Source of the DNA: an uncultured Clostridia bacterium
GTDB taxonomy: Bacteria; Bacillota; Clostridia; Oscillospirales; Ruminococcaceae
Length of the DNA stretch: 53,839 nucleotides
Assembly: GCA_947625335.1 (NCBI GenBank)
Contig: CANQNY010000003.1
Span: 1 to 53,839, forward strand
Direction of reading: 5' to 3'
Shown: piece after piece, positions 24,170-34,488 of the stretch
Layout: the number at the start of each line of letters is the position of its first letter
Position numbering within the stretch: the stretch's first letter is position 1
Notes under the pieces: generated by a model
Database searches by the model: none
What the model was told of the DNA's origin: nothing
The model's input: only the letters and a program-made list of their open reading frames with translations
Translations under genes and position numbers: made by a program

Positions 24170-24263
24170 ATGAAATTCCCCCTTTTTTACATTTTAGCAA
24201 AACAGGGAAATAATTTCCACATGAAAATATCGCGCGTTTTGACGAAAACCGAGCCGTTAAACC

Positions 24264-24292
24264 AAAAAAGCCCTGTTTAGAGGGGCTTTTTT
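24264..24292 (-). terminator. Terminator overlapping the rsmG stop
   Basis: AAAAAAGCCC / GGGGCTTTTTT hairpin on the minus strand; the stem contains the last codons of rsmG. Confidence 0.85.
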
Positions 24293-24969
24293 GCGATATT
24301 TGCGGAGTTTCGCGGGTATTTTGTCGGAGTAGCTGATATTTTTCTGACGACCGCAAGCCTCCTGTCATCGCCGTTCGGCAGCTTATAATCCTCAGTTTTT
24401 TCGAGTTTTCCGCCAAGCATTTTAACAGCGTTTTCGGCGGCATGTATATCCTCGTTTACGGATTTCAGCGCGGCGAAAATTCCCCCAACTTTCACAAACG
24501 GCAGGCAGTATTCCGTCAAAATGGGCATTGCCGCGACTGCTCTTGCGGTTGAAACGTCGAATTTTTCGCGCATTTTTCGCCCGAGGTCCTCGGCGCGTGA
24601 GTGGATAATTTTCGCCTGAACGCCGATTTTCCCGCACGCAAGTTCGAGATACGCGCACCTTTTCTGCAAGCTGTCGCAAAGCGTTATCTGAAGGTCGGGA
24701 CGCATTATCAAAAGCGGCAGCGACGGAAAACCCGCGCCCGTTCCCACGTCGATAACGCTCGCACCGCGAGGAATTTCAAGCATTGTAAACGGCAAAACGC
24801 TGTCGATAAAATGCTTTTCGACCACCTCCGAAAACTCGGTTATCGCGGTGAGATTTACGTTTTTATTATACTCGGTAAGAAAGCCGTAAAGCGTGAAAAA
24901 CTGCTCCGCCTGCTCTTTGGATACGGGGATTTGCGCCTTGCCAAACATCTCAATTATCTTCTCCGTCAC
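24277..24969 (-). CDS. rsmG: 16S rRNA (guanine-527-N7)-methyltransferase RsmG
   Basis: 230 residues. It has the GidB family motifs [19 protein letters not shown], the SAM motif [22 protein letters not shown] and [11 protein letters not shown], then [22 protein letters not shown]. It methylates G527 of 16S rRNA; loss gives low-level streptomycin resistance. The start chosen is a GTG at 24969, 7 nt after the GGAGGAGGT site; a TTG at 24990 lies upstream of that site. It overlaps mnmG by 20 nt. Confidence 0.95.
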   Translation of the reverse strand: MTEKIIEMFGKAQIPVSKEQAEQFFTLYGFLTEYNKNVNLTAITEFSEVVEKHFIDSVLPFTMLEIPRGASVIDVGTGAGFPSLPLLIMRPDLQITLCDSLQKRCAYLELACGKIGVQAKIIHSRAEDLGRKMREKFDVSTARAVAAMPILTEYCLPFVKVGGIFAALKSVNEDIHAAENAVKMLGGKLEKTEDYKLPNGDDRRLAVVRKISATPTKYPRNSANIAKKPL

Positions 24970-26839
24970 GCTTTGCACCTCCTCCCGCAAGCCACACCAA
25001 CAGCACCGAAACGTCCGCGGGATTTACTCCGGAAATTCGTCCCGCCTGCCCGACGTTCAGGGGCTTGTGCTTGTTAAGTTTCTCCTGCGCCTCCAGCCGC
25101 AAACCTTTTATCTCGCGGTAATCAATATCCTGCGGCAGAAGTTTTTCATCCAATCGGCGCATTTTTTCAATCTGCTCGGTTTGAATTCGTATATAACCCA
25201 CGTATTTTATTTCAATTTCAAGCTTTTGCACAAGCGAAAACCGAAGTTTCGGACGTTCAACATCAAATTCCGCAAAATCCGAATACAAAAGCTGCGGACG
25301 CTTTAAAAGCTCCGAAAGCCTTACCCCCGTATTTATCGGAGAAGTTCCCTTTCCCGCAAGCATTTTATTTACCTCTTCGGTCGGGTGAATGACAACCTTA
25401 TTCACGCGTTCCTTTTCCTTTTCAAGAGCAGCCTGTTCAGCCAGAAATTCCGCATAACGCTCGTCCGACACCAGACCCACCTCGTGCCCTATCGGCAGCA
25501 GCCTTTCGGGGGCGTTATCCTGCCGCAAGATAAGGCGGTATTCGCTGCGGGAGGTCATCATTCGGTACGGCTCGCTGCAACCCTTCGTTACAAGGTCGTC
25601 GATAAGCGTGCCGATATAGCTTGACGCCCTGTCAAGAATAAGAGGCGGTTTTCCCGCGATTTTCCGCGCAGCGTTTATTCCCGCAACTATCCCCTGCGCG
25701 GCGGCTTCCTCGTACCCGGACGTGCAGTTGAACTGCCCCGCGCCGTACAGCCCGCTTGTTTTCTTAAATTCCAGCGTCGGCAAAAGCTCCAACGGGTCGC
25801 AGCAGTCGTATTCGATAGCGTACGCGGGACGGATAATCTCCACGTTCTCCAAGCCCCTGATTGTCCGAAGAAATTTAAGCTGAACGTCTTCGGGCAAGCT
25901 TGAACTCATACCTTGAAGGTACATTTCATCGGTGTCAAGACCCATAGGCTCGACAAAAAGCTGATGTCGCTCTTTATCCTTAAAACGCACGATTTTGTCC
26001 TCGATACTCGGGCAATACCGCGGACCTATACCCTCAATTCTCCCCGAATACAGCGGCGAACGGTCGAGATTTTCAAGGATAACACGGTGAGTTTCGGCGT
26101 TGGTGTAGGTTACATAGCATTCGGCTTTGTTTTCGAGAACGCTTTTGTTATCGAACGAAAACGGCATAATCTCGCTGTCGCCCTCTTGCTTTTCCATAAC
26201 CGAAAAATCCACCGACCGCCTGTGAACCCTCGCTGGAGTGCCCGTTTTGAACCTCCGCATGGACACCCCGAGAGCCTTTAGACAAGCGGTAAGCTCGGTT
26301 GACGGAAGAACGTTGTCGGGTCCCGCCGAATAATTGTGCTCCCCGATATGTATTTTCCCGTTCAGATACGTCCCAGTTGTGATAATTGCCGCCTTGCAGG
26401 GGTAAATTGCCCCAAGCTTTGTGCGGACAGCGGTTATTTTCCCGTCGTTTACCTCGACAGCAGTCACTTCGGCTTGTTTTATAAAGAGATTTTCCGTATT
26501 TTCAAGCGTTTTTTTCATATAGCCGTGATATTTCACCCTGTCGCTCTGAACCCGCAGGCTGTGAACGTCAGGACCTTTTCCGCGGTTCAGAATTCTCGAC
26601 TGAATAAAGGTAGCGTCGGCGGCTTTGCCCATTTCCCCGCCCAAAGCGTCAATTTCACAGACAATCTGCCCCTTTGCCGAGCCGCCGATACACGGGTTGC
26701 ACGGCATATTCGCAATACAGTCCGCCGAAAGCGTAAAAATCGCGGTTTTAAGTCCAAGCCGCGCCGCAGCCAAAGCAGCCTCGCAACCCGCGTGACCCGC
26801 GCCGATCACGCAAACGTCAAATTCTTCAAGAGTGTACAT
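24950..26839 (-). CDS. mnmG: tRNA uridine-34 5-carboxymethylaminomethyl modification enzyme MnmG
   Basis: 629 residues. FAD-binding GxGxxG ([19 protein letters not shown]) is at the N-terminus, followed by the GidA signatures [24 protein letters not shown] and [14 protein letters not shown]-like, and a C-terminal helical domain. With MnmE it modifies U34 of tRNAs reading NNA/NNG codons; mnmE is not in the window. The start is the ATG at 26839 behind GAGGAG, 8 nt after the GyrI-like gene. Confidence 0.96.
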   Translation of the reverse strand: MYTLEEFDVCVIGAGHAGCEAALAAARLGLKTAIFTLSADCIANMPCNPCIGGSAKGQIVCEIDALGGEMGKAADATFIQSRILNRGKGPDVHSLRVQSDRVKYHGYMKKTLENTENLFIKQAEVTAVEVNDGKITAVRTKLGAIYPCKAAIITTGTYLNGKIHIGEHNYSAGPDNVLPSTELTACLKALGVSMRRFKTGTPARVHRRSVDFSVMEKQEGDSEIMPFSFDNKSVLENKAECYVTYTNAETHRVILENLDRSPLYSGRIEGIGPRYCPSIEDKIVRFKDKERHQLFVEPMGLDTDEMYLQGMSSSLPEDVQLKFLRTIRGLENVEIIRPAYAIEYDCCDPLELLPTLEFKKTSGLYGAGQFNCTSGYEEAAAQGIVAGINAARKIAGKPPLILDRASSYIGTLIDDLVTKGCSEPYRMMTSRSEYRLILRQDNAPERLLPIGHEVGLVSDERYAEFLAEQAALEKEKERVNKVVIHPTEEVNKMLAGKGTSPINTGVRLSELLKRPQLLYSDFAEFDVERPKLRFSLVQKLEIEIKYVGYIRIQTEQIEKMRRLDEKLLPQDIDYREIKGLRLEAQEKLNKHKPLNVGQAGRISGVNPADVSVLLVWLAGGGAKRDGEDN

Positions 26840-26847
26840 AAATCTCC

Positions 26848-27480
26848 TCAATTTTTTGCAATAGGAATTCTGATAACCGTTTTAAGCTTTTCGGGAGCGG
26901 TTTTCCGCGCGTCGGAAAGATAAATCTCGTGGTGCTGACGTTTCTCGGAAATGTCAAAACGATAGCCGTTCTGTTCGAGAAATTCCCGCATAACGGCAAC
27001 TGTTTTCGGCTCGTCGTCATACGGACCTATGTGCATACATTGCACGCACAAACCCTCCTCGACGTTAAGAAACTCCACCTTAGAAAAATCGGTCTTTTTC
27101 TTCTCGGCAGCAGTTTTCCTTGCCCACTCAAACTCCTTGATCGTAACAAAATCTGGCAGCCTGATAACCGAAACAAACTCAAAATTCTCCTTGTGGGAAT
27201 AGTCAATCTCCCCGCCGTCGCTCATTTTCCAAAAACCCTCAAGCGGAGGCACAACAAAGTCAAAATACCCGTCTATTTTGTGGTCGCCCATTTTGCTCAT
27301 TTTTATGGTAAACGCAACCCCGTAAAGCAGCCCAATCGATTGTTTATACTCACTGTCCTCGGCGTTCGGGTCGCCCTTCCCCCGCACCGCGATGTAATTC
27401 ATCTTCGGAATTTCAACAACAGCGGGCTTGTTTTTCGGTAGGTAGAATTCCTTGTATTCCTTTTTAAAATCAAAAGCCAT
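26848..27480 (-). CDS. GyrI-like small-molecule-binding domain protein
   Basis: 210 residues from the ATG at 27480 (GGAGG upstream). It begins [39 protein letters not shown], which, with [31 protein letters not shown] and [12 protein letters not shown], is the pattern of the stand-alone GyrI-like/SbmC fold family. Members bind or hydrolyse hydrophobic small molecules; E. coli GyrI inhibits gyrase. Being beside gyrA is suggestive but may be chance, since the promoter side carries a parS site. It is cotranscribed with mnmG. Confidence 0.75.
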   Translation of the reverse strand: MAFDFKKEYKEFYLPKNKPAVVEIPKMNYIAVRGKGDPNAEDSEYKQSIGLLYGVAFTIKMSKMGDHKIDGYFDFVVPPLEGFWKMSDGGEIDYSHKENFEFVSVIRLPDFVTIKEFEWARKTAAEKKKTDFSKVEFLNVEEGLCVQCMHIGPYDDEPKTVAVMREFLEQNGYRFDISEKRQHHEIYLSDARKTAPEKLKTVIRIPIAKN

Positions 27481-27493
27481 AAAATCCTCCAAT

Positions 27494-27509
27494 TGTTCCA
27501 CGTGGAACA
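27494..27509. promoter_or_regulatory. parS site 2
   Basis: A second perfect TGTTCCACGTGGAACA, just upstream of the ribosome binding site of the GyrI-like gene. Confidence 0.92.
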
Positions 27510-27520
27510 TTTTGCAAATA

Positions 27521-27546
27521 TTTTCCCGAACAAACGTTCGGGAAAA
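27521..27546. terminator. gyrA terminator-like hairpin that contains an SOS-box match
   Basis: A perfect 11-bp inverted repeat, TTTTCCCGAAC-AAAC-GTTCGGGAAAA, 17 nt behind gyrA. It lacks a strong T-run on the minus strand. Its core CGAAC-N4-GTTCG (27527-27540) also fits the Gram-positive LexA site, which would sit upstream of the GyrI-like gene. Confidence 0.5.
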
Positions 27547-27562
27547 TCTGTAGAACATCAAA

Positions 27563-30202
27563 TTATTCGTTCTCGTCGGAAGTTTCTTCCTCGTCAGACG
27601 ATTCTTCGTCAGATAAATCATCGTCAGTTGAATCGTCAGGCTCGATAACCTCGACAGCCTCTTCAGCCAGCGATTCCGCGATTTCCTCGTCCGACGCCTT
27701 TTCGACCTCCTCGGTCTGCTCGGTGTCGTCGTGAGGAGTCCTCGAAAACGCCACAACTCTGTCTTCCGCGCCAAGCCGCATTACGCGAACGCCCGAAGCG
27801 GGTCTGCCCATAATTCGCAGGTCGTTAGCGCGAATTCTGATAATAACGCCGTCCGCGCTGATAAGAATAACATCGTCGTCGGGACCCAGCGTTCTGATTC
27901 CCACAACGCTGCCTTTTTCCGCGCTTACGGGATAGTTTTTAAGTCCCAGACCCCCGCGTTTTTGCAGACGATAGCTCGAAACCGCGCACCGCCTGCCCAT
28001 ACCCTTGTCGGTCACGGTGAGAATTGACGCGTTTTCGTCGAAAATTTTCGTTGCCCCGATAACAAAATCGTCCCCGCGGAATTTGATTGCCCGAACGCCC
28101 CTTGCTGTACGCCCAAGCGGTCGCGCGTCGTTCTCGTCAAAGCGTATAGCCGCGCCGTTTTTCGTTGCAACAATAACGGTGCAGTCGCCCTCGGTAAGAA
28201 ATCCCGCCGCAATTTCGTCGCCGTCCGCGAGGGTAATTGCGCGAAGTCCGCCTTTGCGGATATTTTTGAACTCGGACAGCTTTGTGCGCTTGATAAGCCC
28301 GTTTTTCGTGATGCAAACGAAGAATTTGTTATCCGCAAAATCGATCGTCGTCATCATAGCAGCGACTTTTTCGTCCTCGGAAAGCTGCAAGAGATTTACA
28401 ATATTCATACCGCGCGACTGTCGGCTGCCCTCGGGTATCTGATAGCATTTCAGGCGGAACATATTTCCCTTATTTGTAATAAAGAGAATATTCTCGTGCG
28501 ACGACGCGATAAACATACTGTCCACAAAATCCTCATCACGCTGTTTCATGCCCGAAATTCCGCGCCCGCCGCGCTTTTGAATGTTGTAGACCTCTGCGGG
28601 CTGACGTTTGATATAACCCATATTTGTAAACGTCACAACGCAATCTTCTTCGGGGATAAGGTCTTCTATATCCACCTCGCCGCTTACGGGCTCAATAGCC
28701 GTTCTGCGCTCGTCAGCATATTTTTTCTTGATAGCCGAAAGTTCCTCGCCGATAAGGTGCAAAAGCTTGTTATTATCGGAAAGAAGATCTTCCATTTTGC
28801 GGATAAGCTCGCGTTTTTCTTTCAGCTCGTCCTCAATCTTGCTTTTTTCCATACCGGTAAGCTGACCTATCCTAAGTTGAACGATAGCCTCCGCCTGCAC
28901 TTCTGTAAGGGAGTAAGTCCCGCTCGGAAAAAGACCCGTTTGCGACACGTCAACGTCCTTGAAACGCTCAATAAGACGCTGTTTACCCTCAGGAATACCC
29001 TTACTGGTACGCATAATCTCAATGACTTCATCGATAAAATCGATCGCCAGCATAAGACCCTCAAGGATATGCTCGCGCTCTTTTGCCTTGTCAAGGTCGA
29101 ACTGCGTTCTTCTTGTGACAACATCTATCTGATGATCCAGATAGTATTTCAGCATCTCCGCAAGGTTCAGCGTTCTCGGCTGACCGTCCACAAGAGCAAT
29201 CATAATAACGCCGACGGTATCCTGCAGCTGCGTATAAGTGTACAGCTTGTTAAGGACAACATTCGCGTTTGCGTCGCGTTTAAGCTCCAACACCACGCGC
29301 ATACCGTTTCTGTCGGACTCGTCGCGGATAACCGAAATGCCGTCTATTTTCTTATCACGCACAAGATCCCCTATATTTGCCAGCATTCTGGCTTTGTTTA
29401 CCATATATGGTATCTCGCTTATGATAATTCGGGTATGATTGTTTTCCTCGGCAATTTCCGCGCGCCCACGGAGAATGATTTTTCCACGCCCCGTATAATA
29501 TGCCGAGCGAATTCCGCTGTAGCCCATAATTATGCCGCCCGTCGGGAAATCCGGACCTTTAACGCAGGTCATAATATCCTCGATAGTGGCGTCGGGGTTG
29601 TCGATCATAAGGAGCAGCGCGTCAACAATCTCCCCCAGATTATGCGGAGGGATATTTGTCGCCATACCGACCGCGATACCGTTCGACCCGTTCACCAGAA
29701 GGTTCGGAAATCTCGACGGCAACACTTTCGGCTCTAACAGCTTATCATCATAGTTTGTCTGAAAATCAACAACTTTCTTGTTGATGTCGGAAGTCATCTC
29801 GTTTGAGATCTTCGCAAGCCTTGCCTCGGTGTAACGGTAAGCCGCAGGCGGGTCTCCGTCGATAGAACCGAAGTTTCCATGACCGTCTATAAGCGGATAA
29901 CGCATTGAAAACGTCTGAGCCAACCGCACCAGCGCGTCATAAACAGAGGCGTCGCCGTGCGGGTGGTACTTACCGAGAACCTCTCCGACGGTGTACGCGC
30001 ACTTTCTGAAAGGCTTGTCCGAAGTATTTCCCGCCTCGTTCATTGTATAGATTATCCTGCGGTGAACGGGCTTTAAGCCGTCGCGCACATCGGGCAATGC
30101 TCTTGACGTAATAACCGCCATAGAATACTCGATAAACGACTTTTTCATGGTATCTTCCAAGTCGATATCGTGGAGCTTTTCTAAACTGAAATCAATATTC
30201 AT
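27563..30202 (-). CDS. gyrA: DNA gyrase subunit A
   Basis: 879 residues. The breakage-reunion domain includes [18 protein letters not shown] and the region [17 protein letters not shown], and the catalytic Tyr lies in [13 protein letters not shown]. The C-terminal beta-pinwheel carries a GyrA box (QKRGGRG), needed for DNA wrapping, which argues for gyrase and not topoisomerase IV. In the quinolone region, Ala85 stands where E. coli has Ser83, while Asp89 matches Asp87. A ~50-residue highly acidic tail (many Asp/Glu/Ser) ends the protein. It is downstream of gyrB and a YcxB-like gene. GGAGG precedes the ATG. Confidence 0.97.
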   Translation of the reverse strand: MNIDFSLEKLHDIDLEDTMKKSFIEYSMAVITSRALPDVRDGLKPVHRRIIYTMNEAGNTSDKPFRKCAYTVGEVLGKYHPHGDASVYDALVRLAQTFSMRYPLIDGHGNFGSIDGDPPAAYRYTEARLAKISNEMTSDINKKVVDFQTNYDDKLLEPKVLPSRFPNLLVNGSNGIAVGMATNIPPHNLGEIVDALLLMIDNPDATIEDIMTCVKGPDFPTGGIIMGYSGIRSAYYTGRGKIILRGRAEIAEENNHTRIIISEIPYMVNKARMLANIGDLVRDKKIDGISVIRDESDRNGMRVVLELKRDANANVVLNKLYTYTQLQDTVGVIMIALVDGQPRTLNLAEMLKYYLDHQIDVVTRRTQFDLDKAKEREHILEGLMLAIDFIDEVIEIMRTSKGIPEGKQRLIERFKDVDVSQTGLFPSGTYSLTEVQAEAIVQLRIGQLTGMEKSKIEDELKEKRELIRKMEDLLSDNNKLLHLIGEELSAIKKKYADERRTAIEPVSGEVDIEDLIPEEDCVVTFTNMGYIKRQPAEVYNIQKRGGRGISGMKQRDEDFVDSMFIASSHENILFITNKGNMFRLKCYQIPEGSRQSRGMNIVNLLQLSEDEKVAAMMTTIDFADNKFFVCITKNGLIKRTKLSEFKNIRKGGLRAITLADGDEIAAGFLTEGDCTVIVATKNGAAIRFDENDARPLGRTARGVRAIKFRGDDFVIGATKIFDENASILTVTDKGMGRRCAVSSYRLQKRGGLGLKNYPVSAEKGSVVGIRTLGPDDDVILISADGVIIRIRANDLRIMGRPASGVRVMRLGAEDRVVAFSRTPHDDTEQTEEVEKASDEEIAESLAEEAVEVIEPDDSTDDDLSDEESSDEEETSDENE

Positions 30203-30244
30203 TTGTCCTCCGTAAAATAAAGGGAAAGATTTTTAACAACCGAA

Positions 30245-30892
30245 TTATTCCTCGCTTTCAAGCTTTTCGGTCAGAAAATCCCTGATAGTGTTTTGCTGCT
30301 CGTCCGAAAGGCAGCGTTTCGGGAAACAGTAGATTTGCCTGCGATTGAAAAACAACAGCAGCGACTCGTCGTTTTCCGAAAAATTCAACAAATCAACGCC
30401 GAATTTAAAGACGGTTTTCAGCGGCGTTATTATCTGCTCGTCCGCCTCCTCGTCTATTTTAACGTCAACCTCGTTATTTTCGGGCTTTATAATGGTTTCA
30501 AGCTCGATTTTTTCGGGAAATATAACGCAGTGATAATTTTCGGGATCCATATCGTCCAGAGCCTCGATAATCTTCTTTCTCGTGCGTTTTTTATCCGTAA
30601 CGGTATAAAATATCCCCGCCGCGCATAACGCCAGCGCGAAATACAGCACCACCGACTTTGGATTTATGATTATCCCCGCCACAGCCGCCGCTCCCATCAA
30701 AGCGTAAGCTATTACCGCGATTTTCCCGCGCTTTGAAGAAAATCTCTTCTGAAAAGACTTCATTGCGCCGTCAATTTCGTCGTTTGTGTTGTCGTAATCG
30801 AAATCCGCGATTATTTTATTATTCTCAGACTTCGCAGAACCCTGAAGTTCGCTTAAGTCCGGCAGTAAACTGCTCTGTGAAATAAATATCAC
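30245..30892 (-). CDS. YcxB-like membrane protein between gyrB and gyrA
   Basis: 215 residues. Two closely spaced membrane helices (about residues 60-95) are flanked by soluble parts. The C-terminal part (TPLKTVFKFGVDLLNFSENDESLLLFFNRRQIYCFPKRCL) is the YcxB-like domain, a PH-like fold of unknown role. The start is unclear: the GTG at 30892 overlaps the AAGGAG site, which itself overlaps the gyrB stop, so a rarer codon a little further in may be used. It is coupled to gyrB (3-nt gap) and gyrA. Confidence 0.75.
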   Translation of the reverse strand: MIFISQSSLLPDLSELQGSAKSENNKIIADFDYDNTNDEIDGAMKSFQKRFSSKRGKIAVIAYALMGAAAVAGIIINPKSVVLYFALALCAAGIFYTVTDKKRTRKKIIEALDDMDPENYHCVIFPEKIELETIIKPENNEVDVKIDEEADEQIITPLKTVFKFGVDLLNFSENDESLLLFFNRRQIYCFPKRCLSDEQQNTIRDFLTEKLESEE

Positions 30893-30895
30893 TCC

Positions 30896-32929
30896 TTAAA
30901 TATCGAGATTTTCGGCAAGTTTAGCGTTTGTTTCTATAAACTCGCGTCTGGGCTCTACCTTATCGCCCATAAGAACGGTCATTATCTCGTCCGCCTTTGC
31001 CGCGTCCTCAACCGACACGCGCAGCATTGTCCGCGTTTCGGGATTCATTGTAGTTTCCCAAAGCTGAATGGGATCCATTTCGCCCAAACCTTTATACCGC
31101 TGAACGTCGGTTTTTCCGTCCGAGCCGAGCTCCGCTATAAAAGAATCTCTCTCCTCGTCCGAAAACGCGTATCTCACCTGTTTTCCGCGCGACACCTTAA
31201 ACAACGGCGGCTGCGCGATATAAACGTGACCGTGTTCCAAAAGCGGGCGCATAAATCTGAAGAAAAACGTCAGCATAAGTGTTCTTATATGCAGACCGTC
31301 GACGTCGGCATCCGCCATAATTATAACTCTGCCATAACGCAGCTTTGTAATGTCAAAATCCTCGGCAATACCCGTTCCCAACGCTTTAACAACAGGCAGC
31401 AGTTTGTCGTTGTTATAAACCTTGTCGGCTCTTGCCTTTTCAACGTTCAGCATCTTACCCCAGAGCGACAAAATCGCCTGAAAACGTCTGTCGCGCCCCT
31501 CTTTCGCAGAACCGCCCGCCGAATCTCCCTCGACAATATAAATTTCGGTGTGAGTCGGATCGCTTTCGGAGCAGTCCGCAAGCTTTCCGGGAAGACCATT
31601 GCTGTCGAGAATGGACTTGCGCTTTGCCTCCATAGCTTTTTTTGCCGCGTCGCGCGCTGCCTGCGAGCTTGCGGCTTTATTAACTACAATCTGCGCCGTT
31701 TCGGGGTGTTCCTCAAAATAATAGGTAAGCTGTTCCGTCGCAACCTTGTAAACCGCAGGCTGAACTTCGGGATTTCCAAGCTTGCCTTTTGTCTGACCCT
31801 CAAACTCGCACTCCGGCAGCTTTACGGAAATAATCGCGTTTATCGCCTCGCGGATAGCCTCTCCGCTGTACCCCGCAAAAGGTTTTTCGTCATCTTTTTT
31901 AGAGGTCTTTTTCTTTTTGTTTTTATCCTGCTGTTCTTTAAACGTCTTTGCAAAGTCGTTTACAACCTTATTTAAAGCGCGCTTGAACCCCAACTCGTGA
32001 GTTCCGCCCTCGCCCGTGTGGATATTATTTGCAAACGAGCGGAAAACCTCGCTGTTGAAATCGGTCGTATACTGAAACGCTATTTCTACTAAAATATCGT
32101 CCACTTTACCGCTTAAATAAATAATATCGGGGTGCATAACCTCCGCTCCGCGCTTTTTATTCAGCCATTCAATATACGAGCAAATACCGCCCTCGTACTG
32201 CATGGTTTCTTCAACGGGATTATTCTCGTCCCTTAAATCGCGGATAGTGATTTTCAGCCCCGCGTTAAGGAAAGCCTGCTCCCTCAAACGCTCGTTTAAA
32301 GTCTCATAGCTGAAAACCGTCGTGTGGAAAATCTCTGCGTCGGGCTTGAAAGTAACCGTAGTACCCGTATGGTCGGTCTCGCCGATTATTTTTATAGGCT
32401 CTTTATACTCGCCCCTGTCAAACCGCTGAAAGTGAACGTTTTTTCCGTCGTGAATTTCAACTTCCAGCCATTCCGAAAGCGCGTTTACAACAGACGCACC
32501 CACGCCGTGAAGTCCGCCCGAAACCTTATAACCGCCGCCGCCGAACTTTCCGCCCGCATGCAGTACCGTAAACACCAGCGTAGCCGCAGAAATGCCCTCC
32601 GCGTGGTTAATATCCGTAGGAACGCCGCGTCCGTTGTCCACGACCTTGATAACGTCCCCGGGGAGAATTGACACTTCGATTTTGTTGCAGTACCCTGCAA
32701 GAGCCTCGTCGATAGCGTTGTCGACAATTTCATAAACAAGGTGATGCAGACCGTATTCACCCGTAGAACCGATATACATACCCGGACGTTTTCTCACAGG
32801 GTCAAGCCCCTTAAGAACCTGAATATCGTCCGCGCCGTAGTTGCCCTCTTTCACCTCGGTCATCTCGGTGGTTTCCGCCTCGGTTACCTCTCTAACTTCT
32901 TTTACTTCTTTAACTTCATCTTCAGCCAT
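30896..32929 (-). CDS. gyrB: DNA gyrase subunit B
   Basis: 677 residues. GHKL ATPase motifs are present (DNAIDEALAGYC, VVDNGRGVPTDI, GGLHGVGASVVNALS), then the TOPRIM EGDSAGGSAKEGRDRRFQAI and DADVDGLHIRTLMLTFF, and the C-terminal QRYKGLGEMDPIQLWETTM. The N-terminus has an extra ~30 acidic residues made of repeats such as VKEVKEVREV before the usual YGADDIQVLKGLDPVRKRPGMYIGS. ParE-versus-GyrB is settled by the neighbouring gyrA and the origin context. The promoter is at 32983-33011. Confidence 0.97.
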   Translation of the reverse strand: MAEDEVKEVKEVREVTEAETTEMTEVKEGNYGADDIQVLKGLDPVRKRPGMYIGSTGEYGLHHLVYEIVDNAIDEALAGYCNKIEVSILPGDVIKVVDNGRGVPTDINHAEGISAATLVFTVLHAGGKFGGGGYKVSGGLHGVGASVVNALSEWLEVEIHDGKNVHFQRFDRGEYKEPIKIIGETDHTGTTVTFKPDAEIFHTTVFSYETLNERLREQAFLNAGLKITIRDLRDENNPVEETMQYEGGICSYIEWLNKKRGAEVMHPDIIYLSGKVDDILVEIAFQYTTDFNSEVFRSFANNIHTGEGGTHELGFKRALNKVVNDFAKTFKEQQDKNKKKKTSKKDDEKPFAGYSGEAIREAINAIISVKLPECEFEGQTKGKLGNPEVQPAVYKVATEQLTYYFEEHPETAQIVVNKAASSQAARDAAKKAMEAKRKSILDSNGLPGKLADCSESDPTHTEIYIVEGDSAGGSAKEGRDRRFQAILSLWGKMLNVEKARADKVYNNDKLLPVVKALGTGIAEDFDITKLRYGRVIIMADADVDGLHIRTLMLTFFFRFMRPLLEHGHVYIAQPPLFKVSRGKQVRYAFSDEERDSFIAELGSDGKTDVQRYKGLGEMDPIQLWETTMNPETRTMLRVSVEDAAKADEIMTVLMGDKVEPRREFIETNAKLAENLDI

Positions 32930-32982
32930 AAATATCCTCCAAAATCGGCATTAAAAATTCTGCTATATTATATATTATATAT

Positions 32983-33011
32983 AGTATACCATAAAAACGC
33001 GATAATTTCAA
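32983..33011 (-). promoter_or_regulatory. Promoter of gyrB-gyrA
   Basis: On the minus strand, TTGAAA (33006-33011), 17 bp, TATACT (32983-32988), followed by a very AT-rich stretch (repeats of ATAT) before the ribosome binding site. Confidence 0.75.
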
Positions 33012-33101
33012 GGGATTTTGCAAATTTTCGGCTCAAAAAACCAAAAAAAATCACGGAAAAAATCAAATTTCCGCGACAAAATATAATATTGAAATTCAAA
33101 A

Positions 33102-33344
33102 TTAAAAATCGTCTTTTGACCTTCGATTTATCGTCATCGGCGAAACGTTTGAAATATATGTTTTCGCGCTTGTTATAACAAAACTTTTCGGCATATCGTC
33201 CGACACATTCACGATTTTCCCGCTTTTCTGGCTGGAATTCAAAAAATTTGCGGTAATTCGGCTTACCGAGCATTTTTCAATATCGAAAACCCCGACCACA
33301 TCGCTTGAATTTACCGTAAAATCTCCTCCAAGATGCAAAAACAT
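33102..33344 (-). CDS. remB: RemB/DUF370 family protein
   Basis: 80 residues. MFLHLGGDFTVNSSDVVGVFDIEKCSVS is the start of the YaaB/RemB family (DUF370), which in Bacillus lies in the same recF-gyrB interval and affects extracellular-matrix genes. It binds DNA in the related RemA. It sits 16 nt after recF. Function here is transferred from the family. Confidence 0.9.
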   Translation of the reverse strand: MFLHLGGDFTVNSSDVVGVFDIEKCSVSRITANFLNSSQKSGKIVNVSDDMPKSFVITSAKTYISNVSPMTINRRSKDDF

Positions 33345-33360
33345 TTAATCCTCCGTTAAA

Positions 33361-34488
33361 TCAGCGTATCTCGGTAAAACACCCGTTTTCGGCGTTCCAA
33401 GCCTTGCCGTTTTGAAGAGTTGCGAGATCGTCTATATTACAGCAAGTAATAAATACCTGTGATTTTTCAATATGGTGTAAAATATAGTCCCTTCTCACGC
33501 TGTCAAGTTCGCTTAAAATATCGTCCAGAATGACCACCGGGTCGGTCTTATTCTTTCGGCGAATAATTTCCGCCTCGGAGAGTTTAAGAGCCAAAGCCGC
33601 ACTTCTAAGCTGCCCCTGCGACGCAAAATCCCTCGCAGGCATACCGTTCACAAAAAAATTAACATCGTCGCGGTGAACTCCCGCCAGAGTGAACCGAAGT
33701 TTCATCTCCGCGGTGAGATTTTTTTCCAGTTCTGCAAGATATTTTTTATACAATTTGTCAACATTATTAAAATCTATACTGTCAGTTTTAAAAACAGAGC
33801 TCACATATTCCATAGAAAGCTTTTCCGCACCGTTTGTCAAATCGGAATAAATCTCGGCGGCGCACTTTTTCAGAAACGAAAAATACTTCAGCCGCCCATA
33901 AGTGACATTTATCCCCTCCGCCGCAAGAATTTCATTCCATGGCGCAAGCAGAGCAGCCGTTTTTTCGGGGCTTTCCGAACTGTTCGAGAGAATATTATTC
34001 CGCTGCTTCAAACCCTTGTTATATCGCGAGAGCTTTTTCAGATGCGTTTTTGTCTGCATCAGCGCAACATCGTCCAAATAATCCCTGCGAACCTCGGGAG
34101 AACCCTTTATAAGGCTCAAATGCTCCGGTATAAAAACAACGTATTTCAACACTCCGTATAATTCGGCGGCGTCTTTCATCTTTATACCGTTGTAAGTTAC
34201 GGAAAGATTATTTTTACAGATTGTATAATCTATAACATTTTCACGTTCTGTAATATCATCAATAAAGAAAAGCTTTATCTTGACTTCTGCTTTAGGGTCG
34301 TCTGCGGGAACGTACTGTTGAAAACGCGCGTGCCGAAAGCTCTGTCCCAAGCAAACGGAAACAGCCTCGCACAAATTCGTTTTCCCTTGAGCGTTGCGCC
34401 CGACGAAAATATTCAGATTTTTGTCAAAACAAAGCTCCGCATTTTTGATATTGCGGAAATTATTTATACAGAGCCTTGTAATATACAT
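33361..34488 (-). CDS. recF: DNA replication and repair protein RecF
   Basis: 375 residues. It is an SMC-like ATPase with Walker A (GRNAQGKTNLCEA), the LSLIKGSPEVRRDYLDDVALMQ segment, the signature FASQGQLRSAALALKLSEAEII and Walker B (DPVVILDDILSELDSVRRDYIL). It loads RecA at gaps with RecO/RecR. Its ATG overlaps the yaaA stop by 1 nt (TAATG), so translation is coupled. Confidence 0.97.
   Translation of the reverse strand: MYITRLCINNFRNIKNAELCFDKNLNIFVGRNAQGKTNLCEAVSVCLGQSFRHARFQQYVPADDPKAEVKIKLFFIDDITERENVIDYTICKNNLSVTYNGIKMKDAAELYGVLKYVVFIPEHLSLIKGSPEVRRDYLDDVALMQTKTHLKKLSRYNKGLKQRNNILSNSSESPEKTAALLAPWNEILAAEGINVTYGRLKYFSFLKKCAAEIYSDLTNGAEKLSMEYVSSVFKTDSIDFNNVDKLYKKYLAELEKNLTAEMKLRFTLAGVHRDDVNFFVNGMPARDFASQGQLRSAALALKLSEAEIIRRKNKTDPVVILDDILSELDSVRRDYILHHIEKSQVFITCCNIDDLATLQNGKAWNAENGCFTEIR

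Noticed and set aside
28496-29737. Plus-strand open frame of 413 codons opposite gyrA
   Set aside because: Mirror frame of the conserved gyrA coding sequence.
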